Counted from the first letter of the stretch, positions 9,012 through 17,336 are shown. The stretch is 64,000 nucleotides of DNA from Pseudomonas nitroreducens (GCF_024170165.1 NZ_JALJXP010000005.1:124001-188000); one strand, 5' to 3'. The notes: generated by a model from the sequence alone, not told the origin. Made by a program: numbers and translations.

Positions 9012-9677
9012 ATGCGAATACTGCTGGTCGAGGACGACCCCATGATCGGCGAGGCCGTCGAAGGCGCGCTCAAGGATGCCGGCTACGCCGTCGACTGGGT
9101 CAACAACGGCCAGACCGCACTCTCGGCGCTCGCCGCCCAGGCCTACGATCAGATACTGCTCGACCTTGGCCTGCCCGGCCGCGACGGGCTGAGCGTGCTG
9201 GAAAGCATCCGCGCCCGGGACAACCCCGTGCCGTTGGTCATCATCACCGCGCGGGACAGCCTCGAAGACCGTCTGCGCGGCCTCGACGGCGGCGCTGACG
9301 ACTACGTGCTGAAACCTTTCGAGATGGCCGAACTGCTGGCACGCATGCGCGCGGTCATGCGCCGCAAGGGCGGCACCGCTTCGCCCATCCTCAGCAATGG
9401 CGCGGTGTCGCTGGACCCGGTTTCGAAACTGGCCTGCAGCGCGGAGGCAAGCGATGTGCAGCTGTCCAACCGCGAATTCAGCCTGCTGCAAGCCTTGCTG
9501 ATCCGCCCCGGCGCGATCCTCTCGCGCAGCGAACTGGAAGATCGCATCTATGGCTGGGGTCATGAAGTCGAGAGCAACGCCATCGAGTTCCTGATCCATT
9601 CGCTGCGCAAGAAGCTCGGAGCCCAGGTCATCAGGAACGTCAGGGGAATGGGATGGATGGTTTGCAAAAGCGACTGA
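9012..9677 (+). CDS. OmpR-family response regulator (PmrA/QseB type)
   Basis: A 221-residue two-domain regulator. The receiver shows the acidic pair D8-D9, phosphoacceptor D51 in LLDLGLPG, and the conserved Lys in DYVLKPF. The C-terminal winged helix has LSNREFSLLQALL and ends IEFLIHSLRKKLG with VRGMGWMV. That set is typical of the PmrA/QseB/TctD branch. ATG 9012 begins the canonical MRILLVEDD. The gene overlaps its kinase by 25 bp. Its likely targets are the flanking membrane-protein and ArnT-like genes, which share an upstream motif. Confidence 0.9.
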   Translation: MRILLVEDDPMIGEAVEGALKDAGYAVDWVNNGQTALSALAAQAYDQILLDLGLPGRDGLSVLESIRARDNPVPLVIITARDSLEDRLRGLDGGADDYVLKPFEMAELLARMRAVMRRKGGTASPILSNGAVSLDPVSKLACSAEASDVQLSNREFSLLQALLIRPGAILSRSELEDRIYGWGHEVESNAIEFLIHSLRKKLGAQVIRNVRGMGWMVCKSD

Positions 9678-11005
9678 AGGAGTCCGTGCAGTTCCGCCTG
9701 TCCCTGGCGCTGTCGGGGACCATCCTGGTGGTCGCATTGCTAGCCGGCATCTTCGCCTTCGTATCGGCCTACCGCGAAGCGCTGGAGATGCAGGACAACA
9801 CGCTCAAGCAGATCGGAGCGATGTTCGAGCGCCAGCAGATGACCCTGCACTACCCCAATGACACCCACAGAATCGCGGGCGACAACGAGGAGACCCGGGT
9901 CGTCGTGCAGTACCTGGCCGACAGCGCCATCGCCCCCGGAGCCAACGACAACAGCCTGCCATTGCCCCTGCCGAGCAGCCTGAACGATGGCTTCTCCACC
10001 ACCAGCGTTGGCGGCGAGGAATTCCGCGTGCTGGTGCGCACTACTGCAACCGGGCAACGCATCGCCATTGCCCAGGAAACCGAAAGCCGCGACCGCGATG
10101 CGCGCGAAAGCGCCTGGCGAGGACTGATCCCCTTCGTAATCCTCATCCCTGTGCTGCTGCTGGTGATGAATGACCTGATCCGCAAGCTGTTCCGCCCCAT
10201 TGCCACGCTGTCGGCCGAGATCGACCGGCGCGATGAACAGGACATGGCGCCTATCGACGCGCGCCACCTGCCCACCGAGATACGCTCCTTCGCCCTCGCC
10301 ATCAACCGCCTGCTCGGCCGGGTCGGCAAGTCCATGGAAGCCCAGCGCCGCTTCGTCGCCGACGCGGCGCACGAACTGCGCTCGCCACTGACCGCGCTGT
10401 CACTGCAGGCGGAGCGTCTGGCAGCGGCGGAAATGTCCGGGCTGGCCAGGGAGCGCCTGGCCAAGCTGCGCCAGGGCATCGAGCGCGGCCGCAATCTCAT
10501 CGACCAGTTGCTCGCGCTGGCCAGCGCGCAGTCATCCAGTGCCACGACCCCCGCGCGAATCTCGGTACACAAGGTCTACCGCGCAGTGCTCGAAGACCTG
10601 CTGCCGGTCGCCGAGAAGAAGCAGCTCGACCTGGGCGTGGACGGCGACGACTGCGAGATAGTGACCAACGAACTGGACCTGCAGACCCTGATCAAGAACC
10701 TGGCCGACAACGCGGTGCGCTACACCCCCGCCGGCGGCCGGATCGACCTGCGCGTGCTGCGCCAGGGTGCAACGGTCATCCTGCAGGTCGAGGACAGCGG
10801 GCCGGGCATTCCCGAGTCCGAGCGCGAGCGGGTTTTCGACGCCTTCTACCGGGTGCCCGGAAGCGACGAGATCGGCTCAGGCCTGGGCCTGTCCATCGTC
10901 AAGACCATCGCCAGCCGCGCCGGCGCCAGCATCGAGCTGGATTACTCGGACAGCACGGCGAAAACCGGACTGTGCGTTTCGCTACGCTTCCTGACTGCGA
11001 CCTGA
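9653..11005 (+). CDS. Sensor histidine kinase partner
   Basis: A 450-residue kinase. Membrane segments lie at about 15-38 and 158-176 and enclose a periplasmic sensor of ~120 residues. A HAMP-like linker follows, then the H-box FVADAAHELRSPL with phospho-acceptor H240, N-box NLADNAVRYTPAGG, G1 VEDSGPGIP and G2 GSGLGLSIV. All catalytic elements are present. It starts inside the last 25 bp of the response-regulator gene, so the two are translationally coupled. The periplasmic domain shows no metal-binding ExxE pattern of the kind seen in PmrB iron sensing, so the stimulus is open. The adjacent ArnT-like gene suggests an envelope or cationic-peptide signal. Confidence 0.9.
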   Translation: MDGLQKRLKESVQFRLSLALSGTILVVALLAGIFAFVSAYREALEMQDNTLKQIGAMFERQQMTLHYPNDTHRIAGDNEETRVVVQYLADSAIAPGANDNSLPLPLPSSLNDGFSTTSVGGEEFRVLVRTTATGQRIAIAQETESRDRDARESAWRGLIPFVILIPVLLLVMNDLIRKLFRPIATLSAEIDRRDEQDMAPIDARHLPTEIRSFALAINRLLGRVGKSMEAQRRFVADAAHELRSPLTALSLQAERLAAAEMSGLARERLAKLRQGIERGRNLIDQLLALASAQSSSATTPARISVHKVYRAVLEDLLPVAEKKQLDLGVDGDDCEIVTNELDLQTLIKNLADNAVRYTPAGGRIDLRVLRQGATVILQVEDSGPGIPESERERVFDAFYRVPGSDEIGSGLGLSIVKTIASRAGASIELDYSDSTAKTGLCVSLRFLTAT

Positions 11006-11076
11006 TCGGCACACATCTGGCCCGCACGTATCTGACAGGTACGTACCCGCCCTGCCCCGGCCCGCCTCAGGGCCAG

Positions 11077-11098
11077 CTAAGTCTTCCCTCGTAATCTC
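11077..11098. promoter_or_regulatory. Shared 22-bp motif, copy 2 (candidate response-regulator site)
   Basis: This matches the motif at 7634-7655 at 16 of 22 positions (CTAAGT, then CGTA, then CTC with equal spacing). It ends 48 nt before the ArnT-like start, about the same distance as copy 1 from its gene. It sits between the kinase stop and the glycosyltransferase. Confidence 0.5.
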
Positions 11099-11146
11099 GC
11101 GGCTCCAGCCAATGATCGTCCACGCGACCTTCGAGGAACCGAGCCG

Positions 11147-12889
11147 ATGCGCGAGATCACGCTCCCATCCCCGTGCCGACCGGGCACGACCATCCCGGGC
11201 ATCGCAGGCGCCTTGCCCGCGGCGGCCTACCCCGCCCTGTTGATTGCCTTCGTGCTGTGTTTCCTGGCGCCGCTCGGCCTGCACGGACTGTGGATACCCG
11301 ACGAGTCACGCTACGCCCAGGCAGCCCAGGAAATGCTGCACGGCGGCAACTGGGTAGCGCCGCACTTCCTGGGGCTGCGCTACTTCGAGAAACCCATCGG
11401 CGGCTACTGGCTGATCGCGATTGGCCAGGCGATCTTCGGTGACAACCTGTTCGGCGCACGGATCGCTTCCGCCGTGACCACCGCCGCCACCCTGGGGCTG
11501 ATCTTCCTGCTGGGCCGCCGCCTCTGGAACGACGCCTGGAAAACCTGGACGGCCTGCCTGCTCTACATGAGCTACGGCCTGGCGGCCGGGCAGGCCGGCT
11601 ACTCCAACATCGACCCGCAGCTGACGCTGTGGATCACCCTCAGCCTGGTGGCGGCCTGGTACGCCATGGAGGGAGGCACCGCCCGCGAGCGCTGGACCGG
11701 CTGGGGCCTATTGGGCATAGCCTGCGCCATGGGCTTCATGACCAAGGGTTTTCTCGCCTGGCTGCTGCCGGTGATCGTGGTGGCTCCCTACGCGATACTG
11801 CAACAACGCTGGCGCGAACTGCTCAAGGGCGGTCCGCTGGCAATTCTCCTGGCCGTGCTGCTCAGCCTACCGTGGGCGCTTGCGGTGCATCACCGCGAAG
11901 CGGACTTCTGGCAGTTCTTCTTCTGGAACGAGCACATCCGCCGCTTTGCCGGAGCCAAGGCGCAGCACGCCGCTCCGTTCTGGTTCTTCGTCCCGATGCT
12001 GTTCGCCGGCGCCTCGCCCTGGGCCCTGCTGGTGGTGCCCAGCCTGCGTCGTGCCTGGCGTGAGCGCAAGGAACGGCGCATCGCGTTCCTCGCGCTCTGG
12101 CTGGCGATGCCCTTCCTGTTCTTCAGCCTCAGCAAGGGCAAGCTGCCGACCTATATCCTGCCGTGCTTCGTGCCGCTGGCCCTGCTGATGGCCAACGCGC
12201 TGGTGGACAAGGTTCGGCAAAGGGACCTGTTCGCCATCAGCGGCAACGGGCTGTTCAACCTGGTCGCGGGAAGCCTGGCCCTGCTCGGGCTGATCTTCCT
12301 GCAGCTGGTGCATCCGCTGTACAGCGGCCAGCCTCTGCAGCTGTCCCTCGCCTTGCTGGTTTGCGGCGCCTGGGCTGCCAGTGGCTACGTGCAATGGATG
12401 CGCCCGGCGCGGCACTGGTACGCACCGGCACTGGGGTTGTGGGTTCTGATTGCCCTGTTGCCGGCGGCGATGCCGTTGTCGGTGGTCGATAACAAGATGC
12501 CGGACCAATTCATTGCGCGGCACCTGGGCGAGCTGAAGGGCGCCAGGAGCCTGTTGAGCAATGAGCTGGGCGCCGCATCGGCGCTGGCCTGGCGACTGGA
12601 TCGCAGCGACGTCACCCTGCTCGATGTGCAGGGCGAGTTGCAGTACGGCCTGGCCTATACCGATGCCGCCGAGCGCAAGGTCGCTTCGGAGAATGTCGGG
12701 CGCTGGATTGCCCAGCATTCCGAGCAAGGTCCGATCGGGATGGTGCTGGATCTTCCGGCGAAGTCCGGGGCCGATATTCCCTCCTGGATTCCGTCGGATG
12801 CGGAAGTCTTCCGGGAGAACAATCTGCTGATCGTTGTGACCCGCTCCCACGAAAGCAAACGTCCAGTTTCATCGAGTAAATCACCCTAG
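11147..12889 (+). CDS. ArnT-like lipid-linked glycosyltransferase (GT83/PMT family)
   Basis: A 580-residue integral membrane protein with about 12 segments. It carries the family's conserved first loop, WIPDESRYAQAAQEML (DE-x-RYA, the catalytic acidic pair), then YFEKPIGGYW. ArnT transfers 4-amino-4-deoxy-L-arabinose from undecaprenyl phosphate to lipid A in the periplasm and gives polymyxin resistance. The protein is slightly longer than typical ArnT (~550), and no arnBCADEF genes lie alongside, so the donor sugar may differ. The motif at 11077 and the two-component system directly upstream suggest inducible envelope modification. Family assignment is firm; the exact sugar is not. Confidence 0.82.
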   Translation: MREITLPSPCRPGTTIPGIAGALPAAAYPALLIAFVLCFLAPLGLHGLWIPDESRYAQAAQEMLHGGNWVAPHFLGLRYFEKPIGGYWLIAIGQAIFGDNLFGARIASAVTTAATLGLIFLLGRRLWNDAWKTWTACLLYMSYGLAAGQAGYSNIDPQLTLWITLSLVAAWYAMEGGTARERWTGWGLLGIACAMGFMTKGFLAWLLPVIVVAPYAILQQRWRELLKGGPLAILLAVLLSLPWALAVHHREADFWQFFFWNEHIRRFAGAKAQHAAPFWFFVPMLFAGASPWALLVVPSLRRAWRERKERRIAFLALWLAMPFLFFSLSKGKLPTYILPCFVPLALLMANALVDKVRQRDLFAISGNGLFNLVAGSLALLGLIFLQLVHPLYSGQPLQLSLALLVCGAWAASGYVQWMRPARHWYAPALGLWVLIALLPAAMPLSVVDNKMPDQFIARHLGELKGARSLLSNELGAASALAWRLDRSDVTLLDVQGELQYGLAYTDAAERKVASENVGRWIAQHSEQGPIGMVLDLPAKSGADIPSWIPSDAEVFRENNLLIVVTRSHESKRPVSSSKSP

Positions 12890-12978
12890 AAACGGATCAG
12901 CGCTGCTGAGCGGAAGCGCCGGCGAGAACGCAAGATCCGCCAGGCGGGGCTTTCAGCAGTATTCTGAAACCGCCAAAC

Positions 12979-13023
12979 GTAACGCGTTACCATTTCCGGA
13001 GGCTGATTTCGGTAACGCGTTAC
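12979..13023. repeat. Twin palindrome element, copy 1 (two GTAACGCGTTAC, 33-bp period)
   Basis: Two perfect 12-bp palindromes GTAACGCGTTAC lie at 12979-12990 and 13012-13023, separated by 21 nt. An identical arrangement with the same 33-bp period is at 16194-16238. This copy lies in the 295-bp space between the convergent ArnT-like and DapA-like genes. A 33-bp period is about three helical turns, so two protein dimers would sit on the same face. The remainder of this gap holds only a degenerate REP-like half near 13096-13110. Confidence 0.85.
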
Positions 13024-13184
13024 AGCGATCGGCGCAGCACCTTCAGGCGCAGCCCGCCACTACAACCCCATCGGAGCTCCGAATCTGTACGGGCGAGCCT
13101 GCTCGCGAACACTTTCCGCACGGCCGCAACTTCGGAACGGCGCCCGTCAAGAGCCCCGCGCTTCCCTCCGAATACCCGCAGCGC

Positions 13185-14051
13185 CTAGTCAGCCAGCTCC
13201 GCCAGCACGCCCCTCAACCGTTCCAGGGTCGCCGGCGTGCAAGCCTGCATCGGCTCACGCACTTCGTTGGCGATCAACCCCTGCAGGGCCAGCGCACCTT
13301 TCACGGCAGCAGGATTCGGCTCGGCGAAGGCGGCCTGCATCCAGGGCAGCAGACGATAGAAAGTCCGGCGTGCCGCGTTGATATCGCCCTCCTCCATCTC
13401 CCCGCACATCCGCACGTAGAGATCGGCGCGTACGTGGGATGACGCCGAGATGGCCCCGGCACCACCCAGGCAGAGGTTGCTGAAGATCTGCAGGTCTTCC
13501 CCGGTGAGCACCGAGACCTGACCATCGGCGATCAGCGCCAGGGTAGTCTCCACATCGCCTGCGCAATCCTTGATCGCCACGATGTTCGGGTGACGCACGA
13601 TGCGGCGCAGCGTCTCGCGCTCGATGCGCACACCGGTACGGTAGGGAATGTCGTAGAGCACCACAGGCACGCTGGCGGCGTCGGCCACGGCACGGAAGAA
13701 GGCTTCCAGCCCGGCCTGGGATGGACGGATGTAGTACGGCGCCGGTACCAGCACGCCTGCCACCGGGCGGCGCTGGATGTCCTGCAGGAAGGCCAGCAGC
13801 TCGCGCTGGTTGTTGCCGGCCAGCCCCATGATCACTTGCTGCGCGGGCACCCACTGGAGCACGGCATCGAGGACTTCGAGCTGTTCTTCATGGCTCAGCG
13901 CGGCCGCCTCGCCCGTGGTGCCGCAGACCACGAAACCGGCGACGCCTTGCTCCAGCAACTGCGCTACCAGCCCCTGAAGTGCCGGGTAATCGACTGCGCC
14001 ATCACGAAAGGGAGTGACCAGCGCCACCCAGATCCCACGAAAATTCGACAT
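13185..14051 (-). CDS. Dihydrodipicolinate synthase (DapA) family lyase
   Basis: A 288-residue class I aldolase-type (beta/alpha)8 protein. It has GTTGE at 44-48, a tyrosine pair at 106-107, Y133 in YDIPYRTG and the Schiff-base Lys161 in AIKDCAGD, which are the full DapA catalytic set. ATG 14051 has AGGAG 7 nt upstream. The family includes true 4-hydroxy-tetrahydrodipicolinate synthase of lysine synthesis and catabolic lyases. This copy stands alone, away from lysine genes, so it may be a second DapA or a related lyase. Twin palindromes lie beyond its 3' end. Confidence 0.85.
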   Translation of the reverse strand: MSNFRGIWVALVTPFRDGAVDYPALQGLVAQLLEQGVAGFVVCGTTGEAAALSHEEQLEVLDAVLQWVPAQQVIMGLAGNNQRELLAFLQDIQRRPVAGVLVPAPYYIRPSQAGLEAFFRAVADAASVPVVLYDIPYRTGVRIERETLRRIVRHPNIVAIKDCAGDVETTLALIADGQVSVLTGEDLQIFSNLCLGGAGAISASSHVRADLYVRMCGEMEEGDINAARRTFYRLLPWMQAAFAEPNPAAVKGALALQGLIANEVREPMQACTPATLERLRGVLAELAD

Positions 14052-14392
14052 GCAAAGACTCCTGTTGGCTGACCGTCGGGTCGCCGTCAGGGAGGGATGC
14101 GGGAATCAAGCGGGAGGGAGGTTCGACCTTGCGCCTTGTGTCCTGTCAGCCCATCTGACGGGACAGCGCCCCGGTCAAATGAGCGACTGTTTCTTCGATT
14201 TCTTGGCAACGACAACGCACGCGCAGGCCCGGGCAAGGAAGCCCGAAGCGGAAAGCGAGTGGTTGAAGACGGAGAACATGGAATGCTCTTGCCCAAGATA
14301 AGTTGTGTGAAATACCTGACGGATACTGCTGAAGGACCGAGGGAGCTGTCAACTCCCCCGCTTCGCTTTGCGTGTCCGCAGGCAGGACTGGC
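14052..14392. other. Intergenic region upstream of the DapA-like gene
   Basis: 341 bp without a credible gene. It should hold the promoter of the DapA-like gene. The only structure I see is a short hairpin, GGGAG/CTCCC near 14340-14357, about 35-50 nt after the EpsC stop. No T-run follows on either strand. Confidence 0.4.
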
Positions 14393-15346
14393 TCAGTCCT
14401 TGCCGCAGCGGCTCTCGTCATGCTGCAGGCTGGCCTGGCTCACCTGGCTGCCCGGCGGAACGCTGCGGGTCAGCCAGACGTTACCGCCAATGGTCGAGCC
14501 CTTGCCGATGGTGACGCGACCGAGGATGGTCGCGCCGGCATAGATCACCACTTCGTCCTCGACGATCGGGTGGCGCGGCTCGCCCTTGTGCAGTTGGCCG
14601 GTTTCGTCGGCAGTGAAGCGTTTTGCCCCCAGGGTCACTGCCTGGTAGATGCGCACCTGCTTGCCGATGATCGCGGTTTCACCGATCACCACGCCGGTGC
14701 CATGGTCGATGAAGAAGCTGCTGCCGATCTGCGCGCCGGGGTGGATGTCGATGCCGGTGGACGAGTGCGCCAGCTCCGAGATGATCCGCGCCAGCAGCGG
14801 CAGCCCGGCGTTGTACAGGTGATGCGCGAGACGGTGGTGAATGATTGCCACCACACCCGGGTAGCACAGCAGTACCTCGTCGACACTGCGTGCGGCCGGG
14901 TCGCCCTGGTAGGCCGCGAGCACATCGGCGTCGAGCAGCCGGCGCATCTCCGGCAGTGCACGGGCGAAATCACGCACCAGCACCACGGCGTGCTCATCGA
15001 TCCGGCCGTCCACCACATCACCGCGCTGCCGCGCGCTGTAGCGCAGTTCCAGTCGTGCCTGTACCAGCAGTGCATTCAGCGCGGCGTCCAGGGTGTGGCC
15101 GACGAAGAAGTCCTCGCTCTCTTCGCGCAGGTCGTTCGGCCCCAGGCGCATGGGGAACAGCGCACTGGCCAGGCGTTCCACCACTTCCTCGACGGACTGC
15201 CGCGAGGGCAGTTCGCGACCACCCTGCTCCGGGTGGCGGCCCGTGCGGCTGCGCCATTCATTGCGTGCGCCACGCAGGTCCTCGACGATCTGCGCCAGTT
15301 GCCAGTTCACCGGGACATTCTCGTACAGTCGGTTGGCGTCGTTCAT
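14393..15346 (-). CDS. epsC: Serine O-acetyltransferase, EpsC/SrpH type
   Basis: A 317-residue protein. The N-terminal ~170 residues are helical. The C-terminal half is a left-handed beta-helix acetyltransferase with hexapeptide repeats and the conserved SSTGIDIHPGAQIG, FFIDHGTGVVIGE and VTLGAKRF stretches seen in CysE/EpsC. It makes O-acetylserine from serine and acetyl-CoA for cysteine synthesis. The longer N-terminus and the position of DIHPGA fit EpsC rather than short CysE. I chose ATG 15346, preceded by AAGGAA, over a TTG at 15382. No cysteine synthase is next to it, so it may be an accessory enzyme. Confidence 0.88.
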   Translation of the reverse strand: MNDANRLYENVPVNWQLAQIVEDLRGARNEWRSRTGRHPEQGGRELPSRQSVEEVVERLASALFPMRLGPNDLREESEDFFVGHTLDAALNALLVQARLELRYSARQRGDVVDGRIDEHAVVLVRDFARALPEMRRLLDADVLAAYQGDPAARSVDEVLLCYPGVVAIIHHRLAHHLYNAGLPLLARIISELAHSSTGIDIHPGAQIGSSFFIDHGTGVVIGETAIIGKQVRIYQAVTLGAKRFTADETGQLHKGEPRHPIVEDEVVIYAGATILGRVTIGKGSTIGGNVWLTRSVPPGSQVSQASLQHDESRCGKD

Positions 15347-15507
15347 CGCTTGCTGTGTTCCTTGATCTTCAGGGGCTTTCAATCACGATTGCCTATCCTG
15401 ATCGGTCACGCCGCGCAGGACAAATCGCCGGAAGGCATAACCTAATGCCTTTTTCGTAGTACGAAGCACTGCCACGCCTCGCCTTCGCGCAAGCCTGAGG
15501 CATTTTC

Positions 15508-15753
15508 CTAGTCGCCAGCCCCCGCTACACGAAAGGAAACGTCCTGCACGTTATGCGCTTCCACATTGCGCCGGATGGTGTGGTAGCGCTTCTGGTAGCC
15601 GCGCAGATCGTGAGTCGGAATGTGCAGGTGGCGCGCCACATGACTCCACGCCCGCGCCTCGCTCATGGACTCATCCTGGGCTTCGAACTCGAACTCCCGC
15701 CCATCTCTCACAAAGCTGACGTGGTACCGCTTTGTCAGAAATTCGTCCTGCAT
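15508..15753 (-). CDS. Small conserved-type hypothetical protein
   Basis: An 81-residue acidic to neutral protein beginning MQDEFLTKRYHVSFVRDG. ATG 15753 has GGAGG 5 nt upstream, which is strong support for a real gene; an upstream TTG at 15783 is less likely. The composition (EFEFEAQDESMSEARAW then HDLRGYQKRYHTIR) suggests a small mixed alpha/beta fold. I recognise no family. It lies alone between epsC and another small gene of the same strand. Confidence 0.6.
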   Translation of the reverse strand: MQDEFLTKRYHVSFVRDGREFEFEAQDESMSEARAWSHVARHLHIPTHDLRGYQKRYHTIRRNVEAHNVQDVSFRVAGAGD

Positions 15754-15847
15754 GGCGCCTCCGGGCTGCTGGCTCTGTTTCAAGCACTGACCGGGCGCGG
15801 GTATCGGCGGTTCAAAGAGAATGATGGCCAGGCCATCGGCATTCGGC

Positions 15848-16063
15848 TCAGTCCATCACGACCAGGGAGATAGTGCCGCCTTCGGCAGGCGAATGGTGCA
15901 GGACGAGGTCGATCCGGTGGGCGGCGTGAAGCAGGGTTTCGGCGTCATGTTCCAGCAATAGTGCTGCCGCCATCAGCGCCGTTGCCGCATCGGGAGTGGT
16001 GGCCTTGAGCGCGGCTTCGCGCAGCACCTGGACGACGCAGGTCTCGTTGAAAGCCGAGGCCAT
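15848..16063 (-). CDS. Small hypothetical protein with an Ala/Leu-rich helical body
   Basis: From ATG 16063 (AAAGG, 5 nt spacing) the product is 71 residues, MASAFNETCVVQVLREA followed by a helical stretch TALMAAALLLEHDAETLLHAA. The frame stays open to 16147, with other ATG codons at 16099 and 16147, so a longer form of up to 99 residues is possible. No family recognised. It is divergent from the small gene at 16256, and the second twin-palindrome element lies between them, so that element could control both. Confidence 0.5.
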   Translation of the reverse strand: MASAFNETCVVQVLREAALKATTPDAATALMAAALLLEHDAETLLHAAHRIDLVLHHSPAEGGTISLVVMD

Positions 16064-16193
16064 CAATACCTTTCGCAGTCGCTCCACGTCAGCCTCCATT
16101 GCTTGTGGTTGTGCATTGCAGGAATAGCCCGGTTTTTCCATTTCCACCCCGCCAGCCGACGATTGGCGACACCTGCTGCGCCGGCTATGATAG

Positions 16194-16238
16194 GTAACGC
16201 GTTACCAGAATATCGAGCGGATTCCGGTAACGCGTTAC
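16194..16238. repeat. Twin palindrome element, copy 2 (two GTAACGCGTTAC, 33-bp period)
   Basis: Perfect palindromes at 16194-16205 (extended to 14 bp, GGTAACGCGTTACC) and 16227-16238, again with a 21-nt spacer. The second ends 18 nt before the ATG at 16256. The spacers of the two copies agree at about 10 of 21 positions, so the palindromes, not the spacers, are under constraint. Placement next to a start codon fits an operator of the gene at 16256. Confidence 0.85.
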
Positions 16239-16255
16239 AAACCAGGGGAACCAGA

Positions 16256-16516
16256 ATGAAAGACGCCAAGGACAAAGCCACTCGCGACGCCTTCGAAACG
16301 CCGCGCAAGGGCCGCCCCCGCAAGGAAGGCGCCATGAGCAACGCCGAAAAACAGGCTGCCTATCGCAAGCGCCGGGCGGAATCCGGTGGTGGCGCGGTGA
16401 TGCTCAACAACGAGGAAATCTGGCTGATCTGCCACGCACTGGACGGCAAGGTCTGGGAGGCGGACAGCGAGCAGCGGCAGAAGCTAATCGCGCGACTGCG
16501 CAAACGAGTCGTCTGA
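16256..16516 (+). CDS. Small basic protein with AT-hook-like segment, possible DNA binder
   Basis: An 86-residue protein. Residues 16-24 read PRKGRPRKE, an AT-hook-like GRPRK core. A segment SNAEKQAAYRKRRAESGG follows, and then a predicted helical C-terminus LNNEEIWLICHALDGKVW and RQKLIARLRKRVV. A family cannot be named. ATG 16256 has AGGGGA about 8 nt upstream. The twin palindromes lie immediately upstream, so the protein could be an autoregulator binding them; that is inference. Its last 33 bp overlap the convergent gene at 16484. Confidence 0.6.
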   Translation: MKDAKDKATRDAFETPRKGRPRKEGAMSNAEKQAAYRKRRAESGGGAVMLNNEEIWLICHALDGKVWEADSEQRQKLIARLRKRVV

Positions 16517-16747
16517 ACCGCCCTGCATCAACCCACAGATCAGTTCCATGCCCAGGTCTCTTACCTGCCTGACGGTGCGCAGTTCATTGCCGTGGATACC
16601 GAACACGTTGGTTCGCGGCGTGGAGGTATAGCGGCTCTGAAGGCTGATCAGGTAACGGCCGTCTTCCTGTCGGTCGCAGGTGAAGTCGAACAGTGGATAG
16701 CTCCGGTGAAGGAGTTCGGCGACGTCGTGACAGCTTGGCGGATTCAT
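16484..16747 (-). CDS. Small hypothetical protein
   Basis: An 87-residue protein starting MNPPSCHDVAELLHRSYPLF, with a strong AGGAG 6 nt upstream of ATG 16747. The middle, FDFTCDRQEDGRYLISLQSR, looks like beta strands. No family recognised. It overlaps the 3' end of the convergent gene at 16256 by 33 bp, which could create antisense pairing of the two mRNAs. Confidence 0.55.
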   Translation of the reverse strand: MNPPSCHDVAELLHRSYPLFDFTCDRQEDGRYLISLQSRYTSTPRTNVFGIHGNELRTVRQVRDLGMELICGLMQGGSDDSFAQSRD

Positions 16748-17095
16748 CGGATTCTCCTGCGTTGCTGTGCCTATCCTGCGCCGCTGCGCTGGGAATGGAA
16801 CCGCGGCCACTGGCCATCACCCGGCTCGCCCACTTCGCCGGCGACGCCGCAAAGGCCAACGATTTGAGCGGCTTGAGTCCTGCACGGCGGCAATTCTCCG
16901 GGTTCGCCAATTAACCAGCCCGGACCGGCGGCAAGACTTTACATATAACGGTTTTTCGCCGCCGCGATGACGGATCGTTCTGAAAAAGAGTCGAACACCC
17001 CTGCGCGATGTGTTTCGGATGAAGGGAATGCACGGCATTCGCCTATTCATTTTTCACGGACTTTTCTCACGAACATTGCCCACGGAGTAGTTCCC
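16748..17095. other. Intergenic region upstream of the KGG stress protein
   Basis: 348 bp without a credible gene. The AT-rich stretch around 16934-16955 (TTTACATATAACGG) sits between GGCGGC and GCCGCC arms and could be the promoter of the KGG gene, with a long leader. A weak frame from 16967 precedes the KGG gene, but the ribosome site supports only the start at 17096. Confidence 0.35.
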
Positions 17096-17263
17096 ATGGC
17101 CGAACATAGAGGCGGTAAAGGCAACTTTGCAGAAGACCCCCAGCGTGCTTCCGAAGCCGGCAGGAAAGGCGGCCAGCACAGTGGCGGCAACTTCAAGAAT
17201 GATCCGGCGCGCGCATCCGACGCGGGCCGCAAGGGAGGTCAGCGCAGTCACGGCGGCCACTGA
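17096..17263 (+). CDS. KGG-motif stress-induced protein (YciG/con-10 like)
   Basis: A 55-residue very hydrophilic Gly-rich protein with two KGG repeats, each of the type DP-x-R-A-S-[ED]-AGRKGG: FAEDPQRASEAGRKGGQ and FKNDPARASDAGRKGGQ. This is the bacterial stress-protein KGG family related to fungal con-10, usually induced under general stress. ATG 17096 has CGGAG about 9 nt upstream. A strong terminator follows at 17337, so it is a single-gene unit. Structure is probably disordered. Confidence 0.85.
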   Translation: MAEHRGGKGNFAEDPQRASEAGRKGGQHSGGNFKNDPARASDAGRKGGQRSHGGH

Positions 17264-17336
17264 TCCGGAGCTGGCGAGGCGGCGTTGTGCGCGCTCGCCA
17301 GCTCACTGCCAGTCGTTAATTCCCCGCAAGAACGAA

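Noticed and set aside
12979..13023. LacI-type operator for the repressor at 21908
   Set aside because: LacI sites are centred on CG, but GTAACGCGTTAC is centred on GC, and the repressor has its own matching palindrome at 23049.
14340..14357. Terminator for epsC
   Set aside because: GGGAG/CTCCC is only 5 bp and no T-run follows on the minus strand.
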